NCBI GenBank assembly: GCA_964354375.1 | Contig: CAYGZQ010000002.1 | Span: forward strand, 41,464-105,463 | Direction: 5' to 3' | From: CAYGZQ01 sp964354375 [NCBI: uncultured Planctomycetota bacterium] | GTDB lineage: Bacteria > JAJVIF01 > JAPKYR01 | DNA length: 64,000 bases | Shown here: one piece after another, positions 53,660 to 61,540 of the stretch | How positions within the stretch are numbered: position 1 is the stretch's first letter | Layout: every line of letters begins with the position of its first letter | Program-made: the position numbers and the translations under genes | The notes under the pieces: model-generated | Databases searched by the model: none | The model's input: only the letters and a program-made list of their open reading frames with translations | What the model was told of the DNA's origin: nothing

Positions 53660-54421
53660 TCAGAAGTAGACATTCATCTCGGCATATCCATCCCATGTAT
53701 CGTCGTGCTCGACCCACGGGCACGGCCCGCCGGTCATTTCGATCATCTCGCCGACGGTAACGATCGTGTAGCCGCGCTCTCTCAGGCGATTGACGATGGA
53801 CGGGAGCGCCCTCCGTGTATTGTCCACCCCGTCATGAAGCAGGATAATCGCGCCGGGACTGACCCGGGTCACCACGCGGCTGTAGATATCGGAGCTCGAG
53901 ATACCCTTGTAGTCCGACGTGTTGACGCTCCAGAGAACGGTCACCATCTCCCTTGCATAGGCCTCGTCGCTGACTCGCAAGTCGTAGTGTCCGCCCGGGG
54001 GCCGGAAGAGATGCGGGATGACTCCGGTCAATGTCTGGATCAGCTCGTTCGTCGAGTCCAGTTCGTCGGCCAGGGTCGCATCGCTCACCTTCGTCACGTT
54101 GGGATGGTTGTAGGTGTGGTTGCCGATCTCGTGACCGGCGTTCACTATGTCCTGAAGGAGGCTTGGACGCCAGGAGGCGAATTCGCCCTCGACGAAAAAG
54201 GTCGCCCTGACGTCCAGACTGTCGAGAACGGCAAGCAACTCGCCAGTGTCCGGAGTGGGGGCGTCATCGAACGTGATAGCCACGTAACGTCCGTCGCCGG
54301 GACCCTGCCTGTAAACGTGGGGCCATTCGAGGCCGTCCTGCGCCAGGCTTACAGAAGCTGGGTCTCCGATCAAAGCGATCAGAAACCCAAGGAAGCCGAG
54401 CATTGCGATTCGAAGTGTCAT
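53660..54421 (-). CDS. Secreted polysaccharide deacetylase (NodB domain)
   Basis: 253 residues from the ATG at 54421 (GAGGG upstream); earlier in-frame codons lie in a repeat. A signal peptide of about 28 residues is followed by a complete NodB domain with the five CE4 motifs: TFDDAPTPD, HEIGNHTYNHPN (metal His pair), FRPPGGHYD, SVNTSDYKG and ILLHDG. It removes N- or O-acetyl groups from a polymer such as peptidoglycan or an exopolysaccharide, using a divalent metal. Substrate undetermined. Confidence 0.92.
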   Translation of the reverse strand: MTLRIAMLGFLGFLIALIGDPASVSLAQDGLEWPHVYRQGPGDGRYVAITFDDAPTPDTGELLAVLDSLDVRATFFVEGEFASWRPSLLQDIVNAGHEIGNHTYNHPNVTKVSDATLADELDSTNELIQTLTGVIPHLFRPPGGHYDLRVSDEAYAREMVTVLWSVNTSDYKGISSSDIYSRVVTRVSPGAIILLHDGVDNTRRALPSIVNRLRERGYTIVTVGEMIEMTGGPCPWVEHDDTWDGYAEMNVYF

Positions 54422-54440
54422 TTTCCCTCGGTACAAGTAG

Positions 54441-54460
54441 GGGCACGGCATGCCGTGCCC
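54441..54460. repeat. GGGCACGGCATGCCGTGCCC palindrome
   Basis: A perfect 20-base palindrome between the deacetylase and rsmA, extended by GTA/TAC on either side. The same 18-base core occurs at 43467-43484. Confidence 0.8.
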
Positions 54461-54464
54461 TACA

Positions 54465-55280
54465 TTATGCATTTTTCTCGGCTCTTAGCATCCTCGAGAG
54501 GGTCGCGAAGCCCTCGACCGTCACTTCCTGCGCGCGCGCGGATGGGCTGACCCCCATGCGTTGAATGATGTCCTCGATTTTCGCCGCCGGCATTTCCGGG
54601 AATCCGGCGTGCAGATTGTTCTTGAGCGTCTTACGTCTCATGTGAAAGGCAACCTGCACCGTCCGCTCGAAGGTGTCGACAAGATCCGGCTCGACCAGCG
54701 GCGTCTTGCGGGGGGTCATCCTGATGAGCGTGCTCGTCACCTTCGGAGGCGGCTTGAACGCATCGGGAGGAATGTTGAACAGGATTTCGGTTTCGAGAAA
54801 TGCGCCCAGTGAGACCGACAGCCGACCGTAGCTGTGATCGGACGGTTTCGACGCTATTCTCTGGGCGACCTCTTTCTGAATCAGGAGAATCGCTCGCCGG
54901 AAATCGAGCCCGCTGTAGGCCAGCCTGAGGAGCAGAGGAGAGGTGATGTAGTACGGCAGATTCCCGGTGATGACGAGCGGCTCGACAGGTTCGAGGCCGA
55001 GTGCGGTCCGATCCCACTCGATCTTCAGCGCGTCCGCCTCGCGGACTTCGACATTCCCTCCCCAGGACGGCGCGAATTTCCTGAGATGCTCCGCCCATCC
55101 GGAATCGATCTCAAAGACGATGAGGCGTTTGCATCGGGACGCGATGACGCGCGTGAGTGCGCCCCTGCCGCCGCCGATCTCGACGCAGGCTTCCTCCTCG
55201 CGAAGCTCGATCGCGTCGGCGATTCGGCCGGTCGCGCGCTTGTCCACAAGCCAGTGTTGTCCCAGTTTCGCCCGAGTCAT
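54465..55280 (-). CDS. rsmA: 16S rRNA dimethyladenosine transferase RsmA/KsgA
   Basis: 271 residues from the ATG at 55280. It dimethylates A1518 and A1519 in the terminal 16S helix. Motifs: KLGQHWLVD (usually KkLGQnFL), the SAM motif VEIGGGRGALT (family EIGPGxGxLT), and the active-site ITGNLPYYITSPLLLRL; the C-terminal helical domain is complete. Next to it, the palindrome at 54441 separates it from the deacetylase. Confidence 0.94.
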   Translation of the reverse strand: MTRAKLGQHWLVDKRATGRIADAIELREEEACVEIGGGRGALTRVIASRCKRLIVFEIDSGWAEHLRKFAPSWGGNVEVREADALKIEWDRTALGLEPVEPLVITGNLPYYITSPLLLRLAYSGLDFRRAILLIQKEVAQRIASKPSDHSYGRLSVSLGAFLETEILFNIPPDAFKPPPKVTSTLIRMTPRKTPLVEPDLVDTFERTVQVAFHMRRKTLKNNLHAGFPEMPAAKIEDIIQRMGVSPSARAQEVTVEGFATLSRMLRAEKNA

Positions 55281-55350
55281 TGATCGAAAGCATATCACGT
55301 CCCCGACATGCGGGACACACTAGCCAGGTGCCGCCTATCCGAGCCGTGTG

Positions 55351-55446
55351 GCACCCTTAAGAATCGTCCTCGATTCTTAAGGGTGCTGCTATGGAACGAG
55401 GCATATCAAAGCCACCCATAAGAGGCCGGGAAGCCTCTTATGGGTG
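55351..55446. repeat. Two hairpin repeats
   Basis: GCACCCTTAAGAATCG (55351-55366) pairs with 55371-55386, and CACCCATAAGAGGC (55413-55426) pairs with 55433-55446. Both are perfect and framed by GGGTGCCAC-type ends, like the element at 8419-8659. Confidence 0.75.
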
Positions 55447-55463
55447 CCACCCCAGCTTTCGTA

Positions 55464-55472
55464 TGCTAGACT
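55464..55472 (+). promoter_or_regulatory. Extended -10-like sequence
   Basis: TGcTAGACT lies directly before the 55475 ATG, and could drive the DUF3800 unit. Confidence 0.3.
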
Positions 55473-55474
55473 GA

Positions 55475-55603
55475 ATGGCACCAAGAACCGTCCTCGGCGT
55501 GCCGGCGGAGCACCACTGCTTCACAGACGAGGAGCTGAACTTCATCGTCAACTATGACATCAAGTACCGGGTGGGGAGACGGTCGGGGGAGGAAGAAAAA
55601 CGA
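55475..55603 (+). pseudogene. Remnant resembling the C-terminus of a restriction-modification methylase
   Basis: 43 in-frame codons ahead of the DUF3800 start. The piece VLGVPAEHHCFTDEELNFIV followed by NYDIKYRVGR resembles a tail that I remember from the ends of Eco57I/TaqI-type DNA methylases, where FIINYDIKYRMGR is close to the stop. There is no methylase body upstream. It may be the scar of a lost restriction-modification gene, now in frame with DUF3800. The identification is from memory and tentative. Confidence 0.35.
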
Positions 55604-56323
55604 GTGACTGCCAAATTGCTGTATAACATATACTGCGACGAGAGCTGCCATCTGGAATCTACTGACGCTTATGGAATGGTTATCGGCGCGATATGGTGCC
55701 CAATCAACAGTTCCAGGGCTATAGCTGATGAGGTGCGCGAACTTAAGACAAAACACGGAATGGGTGTAAGGCGCGAGATAAAGTGGACTGGATTATCATC
55801 CGCGAAACTGCACTTTTATCTGGAGGTGTTGGATTACTTTTTCAAGAGGGACGACCTCAATTTCAGAGCTATTGTCATTCCTGATAAAGGAATTCTGGAC
55901 CACAAAGCATTTAATCAGGAGCACGGGACCTGGTATTACAAGATGTTCTATGACCTTCTAAAGATGCTGTTTGTTCCGAACTCATCATACAGGATATTTC
56001 TAGATGTAAAGGACACACATTCAGGATACCGGGCAGAGCAACTGCGAGGGATTCTGGAACGTCGCGCAAACCAAATGGAGAACTGTGTTATTGAGCTTAT
56101 TCAGAATGTCCGTTCTCACGAAGTCCAGCAGATTCAGCTTGTTGATTTGTTGATCGGTGCAATCAGTTACGCCAGCCGCGGTCTGAAATCAAGCGATGCC
56201 AAACTTGAGTTTGTTACCCGTTTCGAAAGATTGGTGGGAGGGTCAATAATAAATACAACACCGGCATCCCGAACAAAGGTAAACATTCTTAGATGGGATC
56301 CTGATCGGGGGCGGCAAAGCTGA
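55604..56323 (+). CDS. DUF3800 protein
   Basis: 239 residues from a GTG at 55604, preferred because GGAGGAA lies eight bases upstream and the family motif starts at once: YNIYCDESCHLE (family: iyiDESGd). Later features are the conserved FLDVKD and QQIQLVDLLIGAI. DUF3800 is an uncharacterised family, often in mobile or defence-rich regions, with acidic residues that suggest a nuclease-like fold. The gene is AT-richer than its neighbours. The next gene starts one base after its stop, so they form a two-gene unit. Confidence 0.8.
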   Translation: MTAKLLYNIYCDESCHLESTDAYGMVIGAIWCPINSSRAIADEVRELKTKHGMGVRREIKWTGLSSAKLHFYLEVLDYFFKRDDLNFRAIVIPDKGILDHKAFNQEHGTWYYKMFYDLLKMLFVPNSSYRIFLDVKDTHSGYRAEQLRGILERRANQMENCVIELIQNVRSHEVQQIQLVDLLIGAISYASRGLKSSDAKLEFVTRFERLVGGSIINTTPASRTKVNILRWDPDRGRQS

Positions 56324-56324
56324 T

Positions 56325-56801
56325 ATGGATTGGCTGCCACCACTGGTACATATTAATGAAACTGGTGGAAATGTCGCTCAATATTACGAGCTGCTATATC
56401 GGCACTATCTAAATGACCTTGTATATGATCCACCGGAATTTGAGGGTACTCAGATCAGAACCATGGTAAATCCGTTGAAACAGGAAAAGGAAGCAGGATT
56501 CTGGCATATCCTAGAAGGTGGGAACGAACATGTTCTCGATGATTCACTGAGGCGTCATGAGAGAATTCGATGGGTAAGACCTATCATTCAGGCTGTTGGC
56601 ACAAAGGAGGTTCTGATGTGGAAAAGGCCTGTGAGGGAAGGTGTCACAAAACCACATGTTGTTCTTCCAGATTTCAGTTATATCGTTATTCTTCAAGAAG
56701 GCAAGGTGGCAGTAACTCTCATAACGGCTTTCCCAGTGGATCGTGCGAGGAGGAGACAAGACTATCGTAAGGAATGGGAGAGATGTCAACAGGGAGTCTA
56801 A
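56325..56801 (+). CDS. Small protein paired with DUF3800, possible BECR-fold nuclease
   Basis: 158 residues, ATG at 56325 immediately after the DUF3800 stop. The C-terminal half, HERIRWVRPIIQAV, then KRPVREGVTKPHVVLPDFSYIVIL, LITAFPVDRARRR and YRKEWE, has the helix-then-antiparallel-sheet pattern and Arg/His distribution of Barnase-EndoU-ColicinE5-RelE-like RNases. No family is certain. Base composition is AT-richer than flanking genes, as in DUF3800, indicating joint transfer. A toxin-like or defence pair is a hypothesis. Confidence 0.55.
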   Translation: MDWLPPLVHINETGGNVAQYYELLYRHYLNDLVYDPPEFEGTQIRTMVNPLKQEKEAGFWHILEGGNEHVLDDSLRRHERIRWVRPIIQAVGTKEVLMWKRPVREGVTKPHVVLPDFSYIVILQEGKVAVTLITAFPVDRARRRQDYRKEWERCQQGV

Positions 56802-56989
56802 AAAAGCAATGCCGCCGAAGCGACATTTAAGCTGTGCTTACAACATGGTAAGTCAGCAATGTTCTTATACCACAAACCAGGCTGTTTGTCAAGAGAGGAA
56901 AGGTCTGCTAACAGGTTGGAAATCCAAGCCCGTCATCGAGCACATCGAGTGGGTGCCACCCGACCACGTTGTTGCCGTTATGCGGGACT
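56802..56989. other. Intergenic stretch, no gene supported
   Basis: 188 bases after the DUF3800 unit without a supported gene. The phase reading PVIEHIEWVPPDHVVAVMRDF looks weakly gene-like and may be a fragment, but I cannot place it. It ends where the 83-bp duplicated sequence begins. Confidence 0.35.
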
Positions 56990-57072
56990 TCAATAGTCCG
57001 CCCGGATTCGTGCGTAGAAGGGCTGCGGCGGGAACGGATAACCTCTCCAGAAGGCGATGGTGCTCGTGTCGC
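56990..57072. repeat. 83-bp copy of the 3' end of the lipoprotein gene at 58609
   Basis: Identical to 58609-58691 except for one base (C57065 against T58684), in the same orientation. It includes the TGA and the codons for the last 27 residues (FWRGYPFPPQPFYARIRADY end) of that lipoprotein. With the original copy it brackets the TsaA-NifX-DUF134 unit. Confidence 0.92.
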
Positions 57073-57089
57073 CGGCCGGCAGGCGGCGG

Positions 57090-57590
57090 TTACAAATCCG
57101 AGAATCGGTCGTCTGCGACGGTCCGGTCCACCGGTGAGCTGTCGAGCCAGCCGCTGTGGCTTTCGGGAAAAGCATCAAACCGGGGGCAGTAGGGTTTGAT
57201 GTCGAGAAGCGGTGTCCCATCCACAACATCGATTCCGGCCACATGAAGCCGACCGCCGTCGATCCGCAGAAGGCGCACGGCGGACAAGCCGATGGGATTT
57301 GGACGGCATGGTGCGCGAGTGGCGAACAGGCCGCGCTCCCGGACTTCCCGGAAGGGCTGGACCAGAAGTCGCGATCGTGGAGCGCGGTGGAGCCAGTAAA
57401 CAAGCCAGACGCGTTCAAAGCCCTCCAGGTCCTGAAGCCCTGCCAGGTACTCCGGGAACACCTCTACGATGCCCTCTGTGTCGCCTGCATATACCGGCTG
57501 GATGGGGACGCTCTCTATCTCCTTGAAAGGCGAATGAATTACGCCGATGGCCTTAAGCTCCGGAATTCTCTCTGAGTGGCGTTCAGTCAT
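57090..57590 (-). CDS. TsaA/TrmO-like tRNA methyltransferase
   Basis: 166 residues from the ATG at 57590; the open frame continues upstream as antisense of the next gene. Conserved TsaA/UPF0066 motifs: IGVIHSPFKE, FERVWLVYWLHRA, RGLFATRAPCRPNPIGLSAVRLL, and DVVDGTPLLDIKPYCPRFD. E. coli TrmO methylates N6 of t6A37 in tRNA-Thr with SAM. Here it overlaps the NifX-like gene by eight bases, as TsaA genes near metal-cofactor genes often do. Confidence 0.88.
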   Translation of the reverse strand: MTERHSERIPELKAIGVIHSPFKEIESVPIQPVYAGDTEGIVEVFPEYLAGLQDLEGFERVWLVYWLHRAPRSRLLVQPFREVRERGLFATRAPCRPNPIGLSAVRLLRIDGGRLHVAGIDVVDGTPLLDIKPYCPRFDAFPESHSGWLDSSPVDRTVADDRFSDL

Positions 57591-57987
57591 GGTGACAACA
57601 CTCACCGGTCGTGCTGCGGGTGGCAAGGTCACCCCGATAGTATGCAAGCGCCGCCGCTTCCGGATCCATTGGCTCGGACAGGATGAGGGCCCTGATCCCG
57701 GAAGATTCCAGGGCGGCAACGGCCCGCGGTCCCATACCGAGGCAGATGACCGCCTCGCAATCGGCGAGCATTGCCATACGATCCTGGTGGCCATGTTCCG
57801 TCTTACCATGGCAGTTGCGCTCACCGTGTCCGTGCTCGCCCTTGCCGTCGCCGCACGAGCCAGCAGCCCGGCGCACTTCGCGATGCGACACCTTGCCGTC
57901 CTCGACCTCGAGAACAAGGAAACCGTCGCAATGGCCGAAGTGCGCCGCGATGCTTCTGCCGTCATCCGTAGCACACGCTAGCTTCAT
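57583..57987 (-). CDS. NifX/NafY-family (dinitrogenase Fe-Mo cofactor-like) protein
   Basis: 134 residues. KLACATDDGRSIAAHFGHCDGFLVLEVEDGKV is the typical N-terminus of the family whose members bind iron-molybdenum or iron-sulfur clusters. A His-rich insert (GEHGHGERNCHGKTEHGHQD, about 51-70) and a CCHH end suggest metal binding. The DUF134 gene upstream overlaps by four bases. No nif genes are seen, so a nitrogenase role is unlikely; metal-cluster handling is inferred. Confidence 0.85.
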   Translation of the reverse strand: MKLACATDDGRSIAAHFGHCDGFLVLEVEDGKVSHREVRRAAGSCGDGKGEHGHGERNCHGKTEHGHQDRMAMLADCEAVICLGMGPRAVAALESSGIRALILSEPMDPEAAALAYYRGDLATRSTTGECCHHD

Positions 57988-58523
57988 TTGGATTCACTCC
58001 CGGTCGGTGTTGGGCTGTCCTTGGACGTGCGACGGGGGGTCGCCCGACCGCCGCCCTTGCGGCTGCAGCCCTGACCGCGCCCTCCCGGGCCACCGTGACG
58101 CGCCCGGCCGCGGTCCTCTTCCGCACGGTGCAGATTCTTTCCGCTGCATTGGGGGCATTCGCGGGGTCTCCCGGTGCCGTGCGGAATCTCCCACGTGTGT
58201 TGACAGTCCGAGCAACGGAAACGTCTCATAGTCGTGAGCATGATGTTTCCTCCTTCCAGTTTGAGCGCCTTGCCTTTCACAACGGCCTCGGCGACCTTTC
58301 GCCGAGCGGACTCGATCAACCGAGTGAAAGTGGGGCGTGATATGTTCATTTTACCGGCCGCCTCCTCCTGGTACAGGCCTTCAAGGTCGGCCAGCCGTAT
58401 CGCCTCCAGTTCATCGAGCCCCAGGACGACTTCCTCAAGGGCCGTCATTGGCACGCCCCGGGGCTTGAAGTAGACGCACACGGGCTGATAGGCGATTCGA
58501 CGGCAGCAAGGCGGACGAGGCAT
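57984..58523 (-). CDS. DUF134 helix-turn-helix protein with zinc ribbon
   Basis: 179 residues. It begins MPRPPCCRRI and contains the DELEAIRLADLEGLYQEEAAGKMNISRPTFTRLIESARRKVAEA helix-turn-helix of DUF134. A C-terminal zinc ribbon (FRCSDCQHTWEIP, ECPQCSGKNLHR) is followed by a basic Gly/Arg tail. DUF134 genes pair with NifX-like genes in many anaerobes and probably regulate them. First gene of the DUF134-NifX-TsaA unit, with overlapping stops and starts throughout. Confidence 0.9.
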   Translation of the reverse strand: MPRPPCCRRIAYQPVCVYFKPRGVPMTALEEVVLGLDELEAIRLADLEGLYQEEAAGKMNISRPTFTRLIESARRKVAEAVVKGKALKLEGGNIMLTTMRRFRCSDCQHTWEIPHGTGRPRECPQCSGKNLHRAEEDRGRARHGGPGGRGQGCSRKGGGRATPRRTSKDSPTPTGSESK

Positions 58524-58608
58524 ATGCTATCTTCTCACTACCCCACATTATGAACAAAAGTTCAAAATAGTCAAGCCCGAAATTGCACTTTCGCCGACAA
58601 ACAACACG

Positions 58609-58691
58609 TCAATAGTCCGCCCGGATTCGTGCGTAGAAGGGCTGCGGCGGGAACGGATAACCTCTCCAGAAGGCGATGGTGCTTGTGTCGC
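58609..58691. repeat. 83-bp repeat, original copy
   Basis: The true 3' end of the lipoprotein gene on the minus strand; the other copy is 56990-57072. Confidence 0.92.
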
Positions 58692-61266
58692 TGTCCCAGC
58701 AGGGATCGGTGATTCCGGCAAACGAGCACCAGGTTCCCTGATAGGGGGTGTTGTCGTTGACAGATCCCATTTCGATCAGGTTGCCGTTGCGATCGATCAG
58801 AGCGACATCGGTTCTCCAGCCTGATGTCGCGGCATCGTGCCAAAAATCGATATATGCGTTGCCGTCGGGGTCGCATGCGATGCCGGTGACATTCTCGGAC
58901 TGTGAGCCGGGAATGATCTTTCCCTGCCATGAGCCCGAGCGATTGTTGGTGTATGCGGCCTGGGTCATTGTGACGCACCAGGCGACATGGACCGTCCCGA
59001 GGTAATCCACCGCCACTGCGGCGAAGTTCGGATATCCCGACACGCCCGAAGATGCCACTTCGATGGAGCCCCATGTGCCGGACGCATTGCGTTTCATGTA
59101 CATGATGGTGGATGCGCCGGGACCGGTCCAGACGAGATGAAGGTTGCCGAACCGGTCGGCGACCATGTCGGGACGCATGTGGTAGATGTCGGGGTTGACC
59201 TGGGTTGTGAGATCGACCGGCGCAGACAGACTCCCCGGCTGTCCATGAACATAGACCAGCTTGTAGTTGCCGCTGTACGAGGGCATGACGATGTGGATCT
59301 CGTCGTCGGGAGTGACGGCGATCGTCGATTCTCCTTCATACCCGGACGGGGAAGTGAAGGTATGAATCGTGGTGAAGTTCTGGACGGCATTGCCCGGCGT
59401 GACCATTGCGTAGTAGTAGGCGTGCGACGTGCTGTAATAGCTCGTCCATACGATGTGCGCGTTGCCCTGCGAATCCGGGGCGACATCGGCGACCTCACCG
59501 TACGCATACGAGCCGAGACTCACCTCCTGGAAGCTGGTGGGATTGGTCATGGAGGACCGTACGAACCTCGTGGGAAGGGCGTAGACCAGGTAGATCGTCC
59601 CGTCCGGTGTGACGAACGAGTTGACGAAATTGGAGGCCCCGACATTTCCCATCTGTCCGTCGGGATTTTCGAGGTCGGTGAAACCCTTCGGCGCGACGTA
59701 GACCGGGGTAGCGGACGTCATCGCGGACGCATTGGACTCGGTCGCGTCGATATCGACAGCCTTGACCACATAATCGTATGTCGTGCCGGTCATGAGAACG
59801 GCGGTGTCGATGTAGTCGGTATCGGTGAGTATCGTGGGGTTGAGGGGGTCCAGAAAGTCGAAACCGGGAGCGGTCGAGAGTTTCCGGTAGACGTTGTAAC
59901 CGGCGAGCGTGGGCCAGTCGACGGGATCCCAGAAGAGATGGACCACTCCGGCAGCGGCGCAGTTATCGAGGCCGGTGGGCGTGGGGATCGAAACGGGCTC
60001 CTCGGTGAGGATCGGCGCGTCCCAGAACAGGAAAGCCGCAAGAGGCTCCTCGGGATAATCGAAGCCCGAGATGCCCTCGAGATTCGGCGCATAATCGGAG
60101 GGGGACTCGGACTCGACCGCGACCATCAGAGTCTGACCGGTCAGGCCGGATGGAGTAACGTCCGCGATCTCCACATGGAACACCGATGAAGTCGGGCCGT
60201 CCGGAGACACGACGGCTGCGGGCAGAACATCTATCGGCGTATCGAAGAGATCAGGGGACTCGACCCATATCGCGGCGACTTCCCCCGGAACCCCGAGCGG
60301 ATTTTCCACAGCCTGCCAGTCGTAGACGGTAATGTCGAGGACAAGATCGCCGCCGTTCTCGGTCGGCGAGACATACCATGCGTCGGAGCCGGCATCGGCG
60401 ACGGCCAGCATGTACGCTTCCTGGCAATTCGCGCTGAGAGAATAGTCCTCGGGGAGATAGACCGGGCCGTCGCCTGTCGGCGCGTCCCAGCTCGCATCGA
60501 CCGCGTAATTGAATTCCACCACCGGCGAGCCCGCGTCCATCGGGAAATGAATCATGTAGCGCCGCTCGTTGAAGCCAGGGGATGTGGCGAAAAATCCCCG
60601 GGTGGCGGGATCGATCACAAGCTCGTCCTCGCTTTCAAGATCGTCCGCGAAATACTTGTAGGGGTTCAGCGTCGCCGTCGCCGTGAAACCGGGAGAGGCC
60701 AGCGCCCCCTGAGTGTATCCGAAGATCGTATTGTATGTCGTGAATTCGGTGGGATTCCACCAGCGCGTCCAACCGTCGGAGTTCAGGAGCCTCGCTTCAT
60801 CGCCTGCAGCGTAAAGGAGATTGCTGTAATGGTCGCTCAGGACGCTGCCGTCCGACATGAAAATCCCCCTCACGTCGAAGCCGGAATACATCGATATCCC
60901 CGGAAACGGATGATGGAGCATGACGTCGACCGCGAAGAGGCCCTCAGGGATGTCGCTTGCGAACGGGTCGATCGACACGGTGATGCGGTTGATCGGCGAG
61001 ATCGGCTTCTGCATGAACATGGTCACGTTCGCGTTGAACTCGGCCGTTCTGGACGGTTCAACCGTCACCTCGAGCGTACGTGTGTCGATGCCGATTTCGT
61101 AGACGCCCCACACGACGCGAGAGCTGCCCAAGCAGGATGCCCGGTGACCGCTGAGGTCGGGCGCCGCCGTTGGACCGAGAACTGAATCACCTGCGGTCGA
61201 GCAACCGACGATCATCGACACGAGCAGAATAATCCCCAGCCAAATAATGTTTACACGGGTGTTCAT
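58609..61266 (-). CDS. Surface lipoprotein: shared N-terminal module plus Fn3 and propeller-like domain
   Basis: 885 residues. The signal peptide ends in lipobox IVGC (Cys about 22). The shared module spans about 48-270 (IGIDTRTLEVTVEPSR, GFDVRGIFMSDGS, LNSDGWTRWWNPTEF, FNYAVDASWDAP) and the second beta domain about 285-415. A fibronectin type III domain (about 430-525, ...GYNVYRKLS...GTTYDYVVKAVD) precedes a C-terminal region with repeated GNAHIVWTSY, GNLHLVWTG and GTVHVAWC units, i.e. sialidase/BNR-like propeller blades. Its 3' end is duplicated at 56990. Confidence 0.83.
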   Translation of the reverse strand: MNTRVNIIWLGIILLVSMIVGCSTAGDSVLGPTAAPDLSGHRASCLGSSRVVWGVYEIGIDTRTLEVTVEPSRTAEFNANVTMFMQKPISPINRITVSIDPFASDIPEGLFAVDVMLHHPFPGISMYSGFDVRGIFMSDGSVLSDHYSNLLYAAGDEARLLNSDGWTRWWNPTEFTTYNTIFGYTQGALASPGFTATATLNPYKYFADDLESEDELVIDPATRGFFATSPGFNERRYMIHFPMDAGSPVVEFNYAVDASWDAPTGDGPVYLPEDYSLSANCQEAYMLAVADAGSDAWYVSPTENGGDLVLDITVYDWQAVENPLGVPGEVAAIWVESPDLFDTPIDVLPAAVVSPDGPTSSVFHVEIADVTPSGLTGQTLMVAVESESPSDYAPNLEGISGFDYPEEPLAAFLFWDAPILTEEPVSIPTPTGLDNCAAAGVVHLFWDPVDWPTLAGYNVYRKLSTAPGFDFLDPLNPTILTDTDYIDTAVLMTGTTYDYVVKAVDIDATESNASAMTSATPVYVAPKGFTDLENPDGQMGNVGASNFVNSFVTPDGTIYLVYALPTRFVRSSMTNPTSFQEVSLGSYAYGEVADVAPDSQGNAHIVWTSYYSTSHAYYYAMVTPGNAVQNFTTIHTFTSPSGYEGESTIAVTPDDEIHIVMPSYSGNYKLVYVHGQPGSLSAPVDLTTQVNPDIYHMRPDMVADRFGNLHLVWTGPGASTIMYMKRNASGTWGSIEVASSGVSGYPNFAAVAVDYLGTVHVAWCVTMTQAAYTNNRSGSWQGKIIPGSQSENVTGIACDPDGNAYIDFWHDAATSGWRTDVALIDRNGNLIEMGSVNDNTPYQGTWCSFAGITDPCWDSDTSTIAFWRGYPFPPQPFYARIRADY

Positions 61267-61454
61267 TTCGTGACCTCTCTCGTTTGTCTGTTACTGAATC
61301 ACGAGGTTCTGCCGGGAGTAATGATACCACAGTATGGCAAGGCGCCGCACGCTAAGGAGGCACCGGTCCCCGCCGGTGCACGAGTTCAGTAAGCGCATAC
61401 TTACACCATTCTGGGATTCGCAGAAATCATTTTTTTGGTATTCCAGTCAGGGCA

Positions 61455-61463
61455 TGGTAAAAT
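61455..61463 (+). promoter_or_regulatory. Extended -10 promoter
   Basis: TGgTAAAAT upstream of the lipoprotein with the G tract; the predicted transcript would start about 70 bases before the GTG at 61541. Confidence 0.45.
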
Positions 61464-61540
61464 GAGATCGGTGCCGGGTCGGTTAAGAGTGCGTCCTCTT
61501 TTCCCGACGACCCTCCACAGAGACGCAGGGAGGAACGGCA

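Noticed and set aside
55475-56323. DUF3800 start at the upstream ATG 55475
   Set aside because: The first 43 codons do not belong to the family and resemble another protein's tail, while the GTG at 55604 has a good Shine-Dalgarno and directly begins the conserved DUF3800 motif.
57583-57987. Evidence for nitrogen fixation
   Set aside because: The NifX-like protein belongs to a broad family; no nifHDKENB gene is present, and the DUF134 partner is typical of non-diazotrophs.
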